DNA of 64,000 nt from Pseudomonadota bacterium (GCA_023451735.1 JAEXYH010000091.1:10667-74666), one strand, 5' to 3'; positions 16,593 to 25,610 are shown, counted from the first letter of the stretch. Notes: generated by a model not told the origin, from the letters alone. Numbers and translations are program-made.

Positions 16593-19178
16593 ATGGCCGA
16601 GAAGGTCCGCGCCTTTGCTTGGGGCGATACGCCTCTTGGACCAACGCAGAATTGGCCTGCCGCCCTGAAGATCACCGTTGACGCGATGATTGCCTCCAAA
16701 TTCCCTCAGTGCCTTTTTTGGGGGCCGGACCTTATCGCGATCTACAATGATGGTTATCTTCCAATGCTCGGGGCTAAGGAGGAAGCTCTTGGGAAGCCGC
16801 TACGAGAAAGCTGGAGCGAGAATTGGGCGGACCTGAAGCCTATCGCTGACAGGGCGATGGCGGGCGAAGCGGTATATTACGAGGATTTCCCGCTGGAGAC
16901 CACCCGCAATGGGCATCGGGAAACAGCTTACTTCACCTATTGCTACAGTCCCATCCGCGATGAAGCTGGCAACGTGCTCGGTATGATCGATACGGTGATA
17001 GAAACCACCGAAACGGTCCGTGGCCGGCTCCGACTGGCCTCCGAGGCAGAGCGTTATCGCCAGATGTTCGAAAATGCGCCCGGCTTCATGGCCATGTTAT
17101 CTGGCCCTGACCACGTGTTTCAGTACGCCAATCCAACTTACCTCACCCTTGTCGGAAATCGTGACGTGGTCGGCAAGACAGTTGCGGATGCGCTGCCGGA
17201 AACTGTCGCACAGGGCTATATCGACCGACTCGACGAGATCCGGCGTACTGGCGAGCCTCATCGCGCTGTCGGGGCCCGCTATTCCTTCCCATCTGTTTTG
17301 AAACGTGCGGTCGACCATCGATATCTCGATTTTGTCTATCAGCCTATCAAGGACGAATCGGGATCAGTGACCGATATTTTCGTTTCCGGCATCGACGTGA
17401 CCGAACGCACGATCAGCGAAGCGTCCGTACGAAAGTCGGAGGCAAGACTGCGTTTTCTTGACGATTTGGGATTAAAGGTTGCGAACGCGCATGACGCAGA
17501 CACGATCCTAGCAATCACAACGCGAATGGTCGGTGAATATTTATCCATCTCGAACTGCGCCTATGCCGACATGGATGAGGACGAGGACGGCTTTACCATA
17601 CGCGGCGATTGGGCCGCTGACGGATCTCCCTCGATCGTCGGCCATTACAGTTTGGCGGATTTCGGTCAGCTTGCAGTCTCCAATCTGACCCGTGGCCTAC
17701 CATTGATCGTCAACGACAACCGTCGCGAACTTGCCCCTGATGAAGCTAAGACATTTCAGGACATTGGGATTGCAGCCACGATCTGCATGCCACTCTTGCG
17801 CGATGGTCGGCTCACAGCTTTGATGGCAATTCATGACAAAGTCCCGCATCACTGGAGCGACGGTGAGCTGGCACTTATCCGGGAAGTCACGGAGCGGTCC
17901 TGGGCACATATACAACGGTCGAGATCGGAGGCTGACCTCAGGGCGACGGCCGAAGAGCTTGCGGAGCTCAACGCAACGTTGGAGGTTCGGGTCGAGGAAC
18001 GGACCGCCGCCCTGCAGCAAGCAGAAGAAGCCCTGAGGCATTCGCAAAAACTGGAGGCGGTCGGTCAATTGACGGGTGGCCTCGCACATGACTTCAACAA
18101 TCTGCTCGCGGGGATTGGCGGTAGTCTGGATCTGATGACAACGCGCCTTGCCCAGGGTCGCGTTGCCGATGTCGATCGCTATCTCTTGGGCGCCCAATCA
18201 GCGGTGAAACGAGCCGCGGGGCTGACGCAGCGCCTGCTGGCCTTCTCAAGGCGGCAGACGCTCGATCCAAAAGCTGCCGACGTCAATCGACTGGTTGCCG
18301 GGATGCAGGAACTGATTACCCGCAGCGTCGGTCCTGCGGTGGAGGTTGAAACCGTAGCGGCGGGAGGTCTCTGGACGGCCTTTGTCGACACCGGACAGCT
18401 GGAAAATGCACTTTTGAACCTTTGTATCAATGCCCGCGATGCAATGCCGGATGGAGGAAAGCTGACCATCGAGACCGGCAATCGCTGGCTCGACCAGCGA
18501 GCGGCGAAAGTTCGCAATCTGCCACCGGGACAATATATCTCACTATGCGTCAGCGACACAGGAACCGGCATGACGCGGGATGTTATAGAGCGGGCATTCG
18601 ACCCCTTTTATACGACCAAGCCGACCGGTCAGGGGACAGGTTTGGGTCTATCCATGGTTTACGGCTTTGCCGGTCAGTCGGGCGGAACGGTTCGGATCTA
18701 TTCCGAGCTTGGCAAGGGATCGATGGTCTGTATCTACCTTCCCCGTCACATCGCAGATCCGGACCAAGCCGAAGTCATCACCTCGATCGAGGCAGCGCCG
18801 CGCGCCACCGGCAACACAACCGTTCTCGTTGTCGATGACGAGCCGTTGGTTCGCATGGTGGCAGTCGAAATCCTAGAGGAGCTCGGTTACGACGTATTGG
18901 AAGCTGGCGATGGACCCACTGCCGTGAAGGTGTTTGAAAGCAGGCCGGACATCGAGCTCCTCGTGACTGATGTGGGTCTGCCGAACGGAATGAATGGCCG
19001 CCAACTCGCCGATGCCGTCCGTACAACAAGGCCGGACCTGAAAGTTCTCTTCATCACTGGATATGCCGAGAACGCAGTCCTCAATCATGGGCATCTCGAA
19101 CCTGGAATGCAGGTGATGACGAAGCCATTCGCCAGTGATGCCCTTGGACATCGCGTTCGTGAGCTAATTGATAGGTAG
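16593..19178 (+). CDS. PAS/GAF hybrid sensor histidine kinase with C-terminal receiver
   Basis: 861 aa, cytoplasmic (no membrane segment). Order: N-terminal PAS-like sensor (about 1-150), PAS (160-285), GAF (300-440), coiled linker, HisKA with LTGGLAHDFNNLL (His499), HATPase_c with NLCINARDAMPDGG, DTGTGM and GQGTGLGLSMVYG, then REC with VLVVDDEPLVRM, TDVGLPNGMNG (Asp793) and MTKPFA. Hybrid kinases of this layout pass phosphate internally or to single receivers. The ATG at 16593 has only a weak ribosome binding site; no ATG lies upstream in frame. Its C-terminal half closely parallels the kinase at 54082. Confidence 0.92.
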   Translation: MAEKVRAFAWGDTPLGPTQNWPAALKITVDAMIASKFPQCLFWGPDLIAIYNDGYLPMLGAKEEALGKPLRESWSENWADLKPIADRAMAGEAVYYEDFPLETTRNGHRETAYFTYCYSPIRDEAGNVLGMIDTVIETTETVRGRLRLASEAERYRQMFENAPGFMAMLSGPDHVFQYANPTYLTLVGNRDVVGKTVADALPETVAQGYIDRLDEIRRTGEPHRAVGARYSFPSVLKRAVDHRYLDFVYQPIKDESGSVTDIFVSGIDVTERTISEASVRKSEARLRFLDDLGLKVANAHDADTILAITTRMVGEYLSISNCAYADMDEDEDGFTIRGDWAADGSPSIVGHYSLADFGQLAVSNLTRGLPLIVNDNRRELAPDEAKTFQDIGIAATICMPLLRDGRLTALMAIHDKVPHHWSDGELALIREVTERSWAHIQRSRSEADLRATAEELAELNATLEVRVEERTAALQQAEEALRHSQKLEAVGQLTGGLAHDFNNLLAGIGGSLDLMTTRLAQGRVADVDRYLLGAQSAVKRAAGLTQRLLAFSRRQTLDPKAADVNRLVAGMQELITRSVGPAVEVETVAAGGLWTAFVDTGQLENALLNLCINARDAMPDGGKLTIETGNRWLDQRAAKVRNLPPGQYISLCVSDTGTGMTRDVIERAFDPFYTTKPTGQGTGLGLSMVYGFAGQSGGTVRIYSELGKGSMVCIYLPRHIADPDQAEVITSIEAAPRATGNTTVLVVDDEPLVRMVAVEILEELGYDVLEAGDGPTAVKVFESRPDIELLVTDVGLPNGMNGRQLADAVRTTRPDLKVLFITGYAENAVLNHGHLEPGMQVMTKPFASDALGHRVRELIDR

Positions 19179-19249
19179 GCTCAGAGGCGCTAAGCGTTTG
19201 AGGACCGTTAAGTCGCGGAAGGTGGCACTGATGGATAGGGCCGCCAAAT

Positions 19250-19528
19250 GTGGTCGACCCAAGTAGACAGGGTAGACCTGAAAAAACACGAGATGCCAAG
19301 AAAGGCTCCCGCCGAGTGGCAAGACAATATACGATCGACCCTGCAGACTTGAGGGTGGGATGTTACTACTGGGCTCGTCCCATTGAGCGTGAGGAAGAAC
19401 TGCAGATCGTTCAGGTGTCCGACGTTTTTGGCTCTGAGCGTGAGTACTGGTCCGTCGCAATCATGGGTTCGGACCAACATCGCAGTCTGGAGGAGTTCGA
19501 TTTCCTGATCAGGCTCATGAGGCCCTAA
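19250..19528 (+). CDS. hypothetical protein (about 92 aa)
   Basis: The coding-like part begins near QYTIDPADLRVGCYYWARPIE and runs to EREYWSVAIMGSDQ and EEFDFLIRLMRP. Start uncertain: GTG at 19250, or a later GTG at 19314; no clear Shine-Dalgarno at either. No family recognised; it looks like a small beta-rich protein. Confidence 0.45.
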   Translation: MVDPSRQGRPEKTRDAKKGSRRVARQYTIDPADLRVGCYYWARPIEREEELQIVQVSDVFGSEREYWSVAIMGSDQHRSLEEFDFLIRLMRP

Positions 19529-19887
19529 GGAACTCGAACGCCATGACTTAGTCGTCAACGGATGAGGATCGTCGGCGCGGTTTCTCATGGCGTCTTTAGG
19601 TCAGAAACTTACCTCCAGATCGCAATTCAAACGCATCGCATTTCCATCACGTTCCAATGTGTATTTTAGCGAGACAACGTCTCAGGACGCGTCCTCCTGG
19701 CCGTAAACTGCGTTCGCGATCGGTTCGGCAGCACCTGTGGCGATACCAGCCTGCAGGACGCTCGCCGATCCGGATGGATGCTTCTCCATCACGTCGACGA
19801 CTCTAATTCGGCCTGAAGCGACGGAGAAAATGATCGGTCGCGAGCTAAACCTGGTTGAGCCTTGAGATGAGAGCGTCTGCGGATCGA
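19529..19887. other. intergenic region, nothing certain
   Basis: A GTG-started minus-strand frame (19897-19682) exists but lacks a ribosome binding site and recognisable content. No terminator identified. Confidence 0.4.
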
Positions 19888-20271
19888 TCAGCCACACGAA
19901 TTTGTCGCGGCCTTTTTGAGTTCCCTGTTTTCTTTGGAGAGCCGCAGGAGCTTATTGAACGGTCCCTCGACATACGCGGAGAGTGTTGTGAGACTTTCGA
20001 GAGCGATGCGGTACTTGTGCCCGAAATAGGCGATCAACGCGTCGGATTCCCCCTTGAATTCCCCAGGCGAAATCTCAGCACTCGGGAAACTTACCTTCTC
20101 GATCTTCACGGAAAGACGATGGCGGATTTCGGCTTCTGCGGGTGTTCCCGTAGAGAAGGTCTGGATCTGGACCTTGTCCAACAAGCCCATTTCAAGCAGC
20201 GCGACACGCAATTTGAAACTAAATGGACATCCGTCCTTAAGATAGACCACAGGTTTAAATTCGTGGGTCAT
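19888..20271 (-). CDS. glutaredoxin/GST N-terminal domain protein
   Basis: 127 aa with a thioredoxin-like start: KPVVYLKDGCPFSFKLRVALLEMGL holds a CPFS active-site motif like glutaredoxin-type GST N-domains. KVSFPSAEI fits the cis-proline region. The GST helical domain is absent, so it is a stand-alone thiol fold. Likely a thiol-disulfide or glutathione-dependent redox protein. AAGGAATGG precedes the ATG. Confidence 0.75.
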   Translation of the reverse strand: MTHEFKPVVYLKDGCPFSFKLRVALLEMGLLDKVQIQTFSTGTPAEAEIRHRLSVKIEKVSFPSAEISPGEFKGESDALIAYFGHKYRIALESLTTLSAYVEGPFNKLLRLSKENRELKKAATNSCG

Positions 20272-20312
20272 GGCTCGGCCATTCCTTGCTGCTTGTAAGG
20301 CGGTCTATCAAC

Positions 20313-20507
20313 TTACGACTTACCGCCCTTCCCATCCTTTGCCATTTCAGGCGGCGGCAAAGGCGCTTCGAGGGCGTTCGTTGCCCCCTCGGTTCCTTCG
20401 TTTGCCGGAACATTCTCGGTGCCCATTTCCGTCTCGCTGTTGTCGCGTTTTAAGGCCCTGTCCCGGGTGTCGTTGCTGTCTCTATGTCCATCTTTCGGCT
20501 TTGTCAT
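20313..20507 (-). CDS. small hydrophilic protein (64 aa)
   Basis: Starts MTKPKDGHRDSNDTRD after GAGG; the longer open frame to 20621 would overlap the promoter. Very polar and low in hydrophobics (ALKRDNSETEMGTENVPANEG, then PLPPPEMAKDGKGGKS), so probably disordered. Such short hydrophilic proteins are common in rhizobial stress regulons (inference). Divergent from the flavoprotein gene at 20596 across a two-way stress promoter. Confidence 0.65.
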   Translation of the reverse strand: MTKPKDGHRDSNDTRDRALKRDNSETEMGTENVPANEGTEGATNALEAPLPPPEMAKDGKGGKS

Positions 20508-20535
20508 GGCTGCCTCGTTTTGTTGTTTGAAGAAC

Positions 20536-20563
20536 GGAACGAAGCTTGCGGCTCGACTGTTCC
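20536..20563. promoter_or_regulatory. two-way EcfG-type promoter between divergent genes
   Basis: GGAAC (20536-20540) and GTTCC (20559-20563) form an inverted pair. Minus strand: GGAAC-N17-CGTT toward the gene at 20507. Plus strand: GGAAC-N17-TGTT toward the gene at 20596. The same bases supply the -35 of one promoter and the -10 of the other. Confidence 0.6.
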
Positions 20564-20595
20564 AAAGGCTGTCGCAGAAAGAAGGAGAGCCAAGC

Positions 20596-22017
20596 ATGAT
20601 GCTGACCAATGAACAATCCACCGATCAGAAATGCGATGTGGCGATTATCGGTGCTGGTACAGCGGGTCTTTCTGCAGAAAGAAGTGCCAGGCGCGCTGGC
20701 GCGAAAACGCTGCTTATTGACGAGCGTTTTGCAGGCACGACCTGCGCTTCGGTCGGATGCATGCCGTCAAAGCTTCTGATTGCAGCCGCAAAGTCAGCCC
20801 ATGGGATGAGAAGACCTCCTGCATTTGGCGTGCATCCCGGTTCGGTCACAATCGACGGAAGGGCCGTCATGCAGCGGGTACGCAAACTGCGCGATGAGTT
20901 CGTGGCATCTGCGCTGAAATCGATCGAGGAACTTCCTGATGGCGTGAGCGTAAGGGGGACCGCGAAATTCGCAGGGCCCAACCTGCTTAAGGTTTCCGAT
21001 ATGACGATACAGGCTAATGCGATCGTCGTTGCCACTGGATCACGTCCTATCATTCCGGATATTTTTGAAGGTATTGACAATGTCTTGACCAACGAAACGA
21101 TTTTTGAACTCGACGACCTCCCCGCATCGCTGGCAGTGGTCGGTGCGGGGCCGCTCGGGCTCGAGCTTGCTCAGGCCTTCTCTCGCCTGGGCGTTGATGT
21201 TGCAGTCTTCGATGAGGGGAATGCGATTGCGGCGCTAAAAGACGAGGCAGTCGCCAGTGCCCTTCAAGCACAGCTTGAAGGGGAGATGCCATTTTATCTT
21301 GGCACGCAGATCCACGCCTGCCCGGTTGCCGACGGAATCCAGATTTCCTGGTCAGGCATCTCTGCAGGAAAGCGAACATTCACACATGTGCTGGTGGCGG
21401 CAGGTCGACCGCCAAATCTGGGCAAGCTTAACCTCGATGCAGCGGGCCTGGAACTGGACAATCACGGTACGCCGAAATTCGACCGACAGACGATGCGTTG
21501 CGGGACATCCTCGATATTCCTGGCCGGCGATTGTGATGCTGATGTTCCAGTCCTGCATGAGGCCTCTACAGAAGGCGCAATTGCGGGGCACAATGCCGCG
21601 CGGTACCCGGACGTTCAGCCTTCCCAGCGCTCGACACCTTTGGCAATCACCTTCACCGATCCGCCGAGCGCATCCATCGGCACGCCCATGACTGACGCGT
21701 CTATCGTCGGCAGTGTCGACTATGTCGATCAGGGGCGGGCCAAGGTGGAAGATCGAAATGCCGGAATATTGCGGATCTACGCGGACGGGCAAGGCAAACT
21801 GACTGGAGCCGCACTCGCAATCCCTGAAGGTGAACATTTGGCGCACCTTCTTGCATGGGCGATTGAGGTAAAGCAGACGGCGATGCAGCTTCTGGAAATG
21901 CCGATCTATCATCCGACTTATGAGGAGGGTCTGCGCACGGCGCTTCGGCAGATCTGCGACCGCACCAATGTAGCATTTTCCGCTGATCGGGATGAAGGCT
22001 CGGCTCCCGGCGCCTGA
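20596..22017 (+). CDS. dihydrolipoamide dehydrogenase-like FAD/NAD(P) disulfide oxidoreductase
   Basis: 473 aa from the ATG at 20596, after AAGGAGAG. FAD loop CDVAIIGAGTAGLSAERSAR; redox-active pair Cys50/Cys55 in GTTCASVGCMPSKLL; NAD(P) loop SLAVVGAGPLGLELAQAFSRLG; second FAD motif SIFLAGDCDAD; C-terminal dimer domain with the catalytic His-Glu region HPTYEEGLRTAL. No lipoyl-complex genes are near, so it probably acts in stress redox metabolism (mercuric-reductase or DLDH-like) on an unknown disulfide or quinone. Controlled by the two-way stress promoter. Confidence 0.92.
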   Translation: MMLTNEQSTDQKCDVAIIGAGTAGLSAERSARRAGAKTLLIDERFAGTTCASVGCMPSKLLIAAAKSAHGMRRPPAFGVHPGSVTIDGRAVMQRVRKLRDEFVASALKSIEELPDGVSVRGTAKFAGPNLLKVSDMTIQANAIVVATGSRPIIPDIFEGIDNVLTNETIFELDDLPASLAVVGAGPLGLELAQAFSRLGVDVAVFDEGNAIAALKDEAVASALQAQLEGEMPFYLGTQIHACPVADGIQISWSGISAGKRTFTHVLVAAGRPPNLGKLNLDAAGLELDNHGTPKFDRQTMRCGTSSIFLAGDCDADVPVLHEASTEGAIAGHNAARYPDVQPSQRSTPLAITFTDPPSASIGTPMTDASIVGSVDYVDQGRAKVEDRNAGILRIYADGQGKLTGAALAIPEGEHLAHLLAWAIEVKQTAMQLLEMPIYHPTYEEGLRTALRQICDRTNVAFSADRDEGSAPGA

Positions 22018-22052
22018 GATCGACATTTCCCCGCCTGAAGTATCTCTTGTTC

Positions 22053-22077
22053 GGAACTACAATAGGTCTGCGTGGTT
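22053..22077 (+). promoter_or_regulatory. EcfG-type promoter with long leader before the PPC gene
   Basis: GGAAC (22053-22057), 16 nt, GGTT (22074-22077). One mismatch. The next clear gene starts 243 bp on at 22320; the leader holds only an 18-codon frame at 22115 with GAGGG upstream. Confidence 0.5.
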
Positions 22078-22319
22078 GTCGTCGAGATCCTACCGTATAT
22101 CGACGAGGGTTTTCATGGGTTTGCTTACAGCTCCTCCTTCATCTGCGAATTTTGGATCTCCAGTTGATTGAGAATGGGCCATTTTTCGACCGCTCTCGCG
22201 ACAACCGAGCGCGGGCGCGGACCCACACGAGCTGGAGTGGCCAAGCCGGCAAGGATTGGATTTAAACCCTTTTCTCGACGAAGCCGATGGACGGCAGCAA
22301 CTGTTACTCGCAGGAGACA

Positions 22320-22766
22320 ATGATGAAGAGCAAAGAACTCGGCGAAAGCGATCCATGGCGGGAGCGTAATTTCGTGCTTGTGCTTGAAGAGGGTGAGGAA
22401 GCATTTTCCGCGATCACGCAATTTGCCGAAGAGCAGAATTTGACCGGAGCTTCGCTAACTGCGATAGGCGCGTTTCGAACTGCGACGCTCGGCTTTTTCG
22501 ACTTCGAGACCAAAGCCTATAAGGAAATTCCCATTGGCGAGCAGACAGAAGTTCTGAGCGCAATCGGCGACATCGCCATCGGGGATGATGGCAAGGCCAG
22601 CCTACATATGCATGTGGTGCTGGGATTGTCGGACGCTTCGACCAAGGGGGGGCATTTCATCAAGGGGAATGTCCACCCGACACTGGAAATCATGATCCGT
22701 GAAAGCGCTGTCGGACTGCGTCGCAAGAAGCAAGACGCACTTGGCATCGCCTTGATCGATCCGTGA
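22320..22766 (+). CDS. PPC (DUF296) domain protein
   Basis: 148 aa from the first of two adjacent ATGs after AGGAG. The PPC pattern is clear: RNFVLVLEEGEEAFSAITQFAEEQNL, ASLTAIGAFRTATLGFFD, LHMHVVLGLSDASTKGGHFIKG and NVHPTLEIMIRE. The conserved HMH cluster may bind metal. Bacterial single-domain PPC proteins are annotated as DNA-binding by analogy to plant AT-hook proteins, but their role is unproven. Lies 94 bp before the osmC-like gene, probably cotranscribed. Confidence 0.9.
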   Translation: MMKSKELGESDPWRERNFVLVLEEGEEAFSAITQFAEEQNLTGASLTAIGAFRTATLGFFDFETKAYKEIPIGEQTEVLSAIGDIAIGDDGKASLHMHVVLGLSDASTKGGHFIKGNVHPTLEIMIRESAVGLRRKKQDALGIALIDP

Positions 22767-22860
22767 TGGGGATGCCCCAAGCGTAGGGCCATCACCCACA
22801 TCCACACGCTCGGCCGGTTCAGCGCCGGCCAAGCACAGACAAACCTCAGGAGAAATCAAT

Positions 22861-23298
22861 ATGGCAATACAGAAGAACGGTTCGGCTCATTGGACAGGCG
22901 GCATCAAGGACGGAAAAGGAGAGATCTCGACAGAGAGTGGTGCTCTCGCCTCCCATCCTTACGGATTCAACACGCGCTTCGAGGGCGTCAAGGGAACGAA
23001 CCCGGAAGAGCTGATCGGCGCCGCGCATGCTGCCTGCTTCACCATGGCCCTGTCCAAAATGCTGGGCGAAGCGGGTTTGACCGTGACCAGCCTCGACACC
23101 AAGGCCGTGGTCACGCTGGACAAAGTCAGCGAGGGCTTCGAGATCACAGCGATTGCCCTGGACCTTCGAGGATCCGTGCCGAATACCGATAAGGCCGCGT
23201 TCTCGGATATTGCCAATAAGGCGAAGGAAGGATGCCCCGTTTCAAAAGCGCTAGCCGCAGTCCCCATCAGCTTGAACGTAACTCTCAACGAAAGATAG
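22861..23298 (+). CDS. OsmC family peroxiredoxin
   Basis: 145 aa. Catalytic cysteines Cys59 (AAHAACFTMALSKML) and Cys125 (KEGCPVSKAL) are in place; the N-terminus has SAHWTGGIKDGKGEISTESG and NPEELIGAAHAACF. OsmC proteins reduce organic hydroperoxides using thiols, usually lipoylated or dihydrolipoyl partners. The dihydrolipoamide-dehydrogenase-like protein encoded upstream could supply such reductant (inference). AGGAG precedes the ATG, and a terminator follows at 23332. Confidence 0.95.
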   Translation: MAIQKNGSAHWTGGIKDGKGEISTESGALASHPYGFNTRFEGVKGTNPEELIGAAHAACFTMALSKMLGEAGLTVTSLDTKAVVTLDKVSEGFEITAIALDLRGSVPNTDKAAFSDIANKAKEGCPVSKALAAVPISLNVTLNER

Positions 23299-23331
23299 TC
23301 TCACCCTTAGCAGACGTGAAAATTCAATGGG

Positions 23332-23356
23332 GAAAGCCGGTTTGCAGCCGGCTTTC
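23332..23356 (+). terminator. intrinsic terminator after the OsmC gene
   Basis: GAAAGCCGG (23332-23340) pairs with CCGGCTTTC (23348-23356) around a 7-nt loop; ATTTCGTTTT follows. Confidence 0.75.
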
Positions 23357-23366
23357 ATTTCGTTTT

Positions 23367-23765
23367 GACGCCACCTCTCAATTGACGCTTCTCCAATGCG
23401 GCATCTCGATTAAGCCGAGCGTCGTCGCCATCAGTCTACGCGCCTCTCAATCCTGAGTTTTTTCCCGCACGAGTCAATCATTGCGCATCCGTGAATAACC
23501 GAGGTGTGGCGGGTCCGGCAGCGGATCAGACGTCAAGGTGTTGGCGACGCTCCCGATCGGCCGCGGCCTCAGGCGCCTGCCCGACTGCGTCGTGGAATGC
23601 CGGTGAGCGCACCCGGTCAGAACAAACAATGGGCGAGTGCGAAATGGCGCTGAAGACGGGCCTTTTAAGATTTTCCCATCCCGCTCGTTCTCGATGGCGC
23701 CGAGGCAGTGATAGGCTGGTATGGCCTCTTTGACAGACCTTTTCTGAACGCCATGGTTTTTGCGA
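23367..23765. other. intergenic region, nothing recognised
   Basis: No coding-like frame, promoter or hairpin found between the OsmC terminator and the end of the flavin reductase gene. Confidence 0.5.
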
Positions 23766-24318
23766 TCACGTCACCTTTGTGAACAACGCCTTCCTGCTGA
23801 CGACTTTGCCCGCGGTCATGAACGATCCATTCCCTTGGTAATGGAGCGTTAGTGGATGGGCCGGTCGCTCCGCAACGAGGGCTTTCACGATCTCGAAAAC
23901 GAAGAAATTTCGGCTGCCGATAAGCGCGCCGTCGTGAAGACGGCACTCGAAACTTGCATGGCATTGTGCGATGGCCGGAACATCCACCGCTTCGCCCTCG
24001 ACCTTAGTCAGGCCGAATTTTTCGAATTTGTCTACCCTGTCCCCCGAGCAGTTTCCAATCCGCGATACAGTCTCGACCATCTCGGCAGTCGGCAGATTCA
24101 CGATGCACTGCTGGCTTTCCCGGATCATGTGGTGGCTGTGATTTCCAGACGAAATCATTGCGCCCCAGAGCGACGGCGAGAACTCAAGAACCGTATGCCA
24201 GCCAAGCGCCATGACGTTGTCCCCTTCCCTGCCATCTTGAAGAAATGAGCACAACCGGCCCGGGCTCAAGATAGCGTCGAGCATTTGAAACGGGGAAATC
24301 TTTCTTGCTTTTCGCCAT
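23766..24318 (-). pseudogene. flavin reductase family protein with one frameshift
   Basis: The ATG at 24318 opens MAKSKKDFPVSNARRYLEPGPVVLISSRWQGR. After the four-G run at 24221-24224 the frame must shift to continue DNVMALGWHTVLEFSPSLWGAMIS, HSHHMIRESQQCIVNLP, RIGNCSGDRVDKFEKFGL and HYQGNGSFMTAGKVV, ending at 23766. Removing one G restores a single FMN-binding split-barrel protein. Family members reduce FMN or bind flavin for partner monooxygenases. Everything else is intact, so a base-calling error is a real alternative to decay. Confidence 0.8.
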
Positions 24319-24605
24319 GGCGTCTTTCCGTCCGAGGGAATGTGTCCCTATTTGTGATGATGGCTTCCCACCAAGGGCCGCTGTTCACGACATTAATAAA
24401 GCCGGTTCCGTTCAGCAGCCGCACAGCAGACTTTCACAGGATGCAACCGCCTCTCCTGGCACTCTCGGTCAAGAGCTGGGAAACGGAAGAAATCGACGCG
24501 GCAGGCAGGAACGACAAGCGCCACTTGCGAAAGAAACCGGCCTCTTCGAGCGTTGGCTCGCCGTTGTCCCACACCATCGACGCGTAGTGGCCTTCCGGAT
24601 GCCAA

Positions 24606-25487
24606 TCAAGTTCCTGCCTTTTGCGCTGGTTCATCCGCACTTGCAACCAACCGTGCGATATGATCATCAAGGCAGATCGATCCCCTCAAAGGATTGGATG
24701 GCAAGTCCGGACCGTCCATAGTGGCTTTCGTCATACGGGCATATGACGCGGCGGCCCTTCGAGAAAAACCAAGCCGCCTGAAACTCTCTTCGATTTCGTC
24801 GCGCGGCGTGGTCTCAACGGTAACGACCTTCGCTAGAGCCTTGCCAAAGTATGCCGCGACCTCCGCAAATGTGTGTCGTGAAGGCCCCTCGACATGCACG
24901 ACGCCGATGTCCTCGACCGGGCTCAATAGCCTTGCTGCAGCCGCTCGGCCCAGATCGATTGGCGATACCATAGGCAAGATCATGTCTGCGGGAAATGGTG
25001 CGGGGAGCTTGCCTTCACGTGCCGGCTCGATGAGCATATCGAGATTGGTATAGTAGTAGGCGCCGCGATTGATGGCGGTCGCAAAGCCTGCCGCCTGCAC
25101 GAGGCGTTCGAAATCGTAGAGCACCGAGAGATCTCCAACACCGTCGCCTTGCTGGGCGCCATAAGTGGAAGCAACGACGACCTTTTCGAGCCTAACCCCT
25201 TCGAGCGCTTTGCTGATACTTCCAGCGGCCTTCAATTCCTCGGCGTTCGTATCGGAGGTCGGAGGCGCGGGGGGAACGAGGAGGAAAGCCCTGCGTGCGC
25301 GCTTGAACAGTTCGTTCACTCGACGCGAGTCGCACACATCCACAACGGCTACCTCGACGCCAGCTGCTTCAAGTTCAATGACTTTGGATTGATCGTGCGT
25401 AACCGCCAGGATTGACGTCTTGTGGGCTTTAAGTTCGTTGATGACATTGGTACCGACGTTGCCGGTTGCACCCAAGACGACGATCAT
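24606..25487 (-). CDS. NmrA/NAD(P)-binding family protein (atypical SDR)
   Basis: 293 aa. MIVVLGATGNVGTNVINELKAH is the nucleotide-binding loop; ILAVTHDQSKVIELEAAGVEVAVVD, RAFLLVPPAPPT, VVVASTYGAQ and NRGAYYYTNL follow the NmrA-like pattern. The start at 25487 was preferred over 25493 because AAGAGG is correctly spaced only for the former. Likely a quinone-oxidoreductase-type or redox-sensing protein. A perfect stress promoter lies about 100 bp upstream. The 287 bp downstream (24319-24605) contain open minus-strand frames I do not recognise. Confidence 0.9.
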   Translation of the reverse strand: MIVVLGATGNVGTNVINELKAHKTSILAVTHDQSKVIELEAAGVEVAVVDVCDSRRVNELFKRARRAFLLVPPAPPTSDTNAEELKAAGSISKALEGVRLEKVVVASTYGAQQGDGVGDLSVLYDFERLVQAAGFATAINRGAYYYTNLDMLIEPAREGKLPAPFPADMILPMVSPIDLGRAAAARLLSPVEDIGVVHVEGPSRHTFAEVAAYFGKALAKVVTVETTPRDEIEESFRRLGFSRRAAASYARMTKATMDGPDLPSNPLRGSICLDDHIARLVASADEPAQKAGT

Positions 25488-25585
25488 TGTCATTCCTCTT
25501 GTCTGATAGCCCTCACAGACATGGCCGTCCGCTGGATCGCCGGCAGGCTCTGCCGACAGACCATCGATCAGCCTGTCGCTTTCGA

Positions 25586-25610
25586 AACGACGGCGTTCGA
25601 AGCTTGTTCC
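25586..25610 (-). promoter_or_regulatory. perfect EcfG-type promoter upstream of the NmrA-like gene
   Basis: Minus strand: GGAAC (25610-25606), 16 nt, CGTT (25589-25586). Exact consensus. Confidence 0.75.

Noticed and set aside
19682..19897. GTG-started minus-strand frame downstream of the glutaredoxin-like gene
   Set aside because: No Shine-Dalgarno sequence and no recognised family; the 10-bp overlap with the upstream gene alone is not enough.
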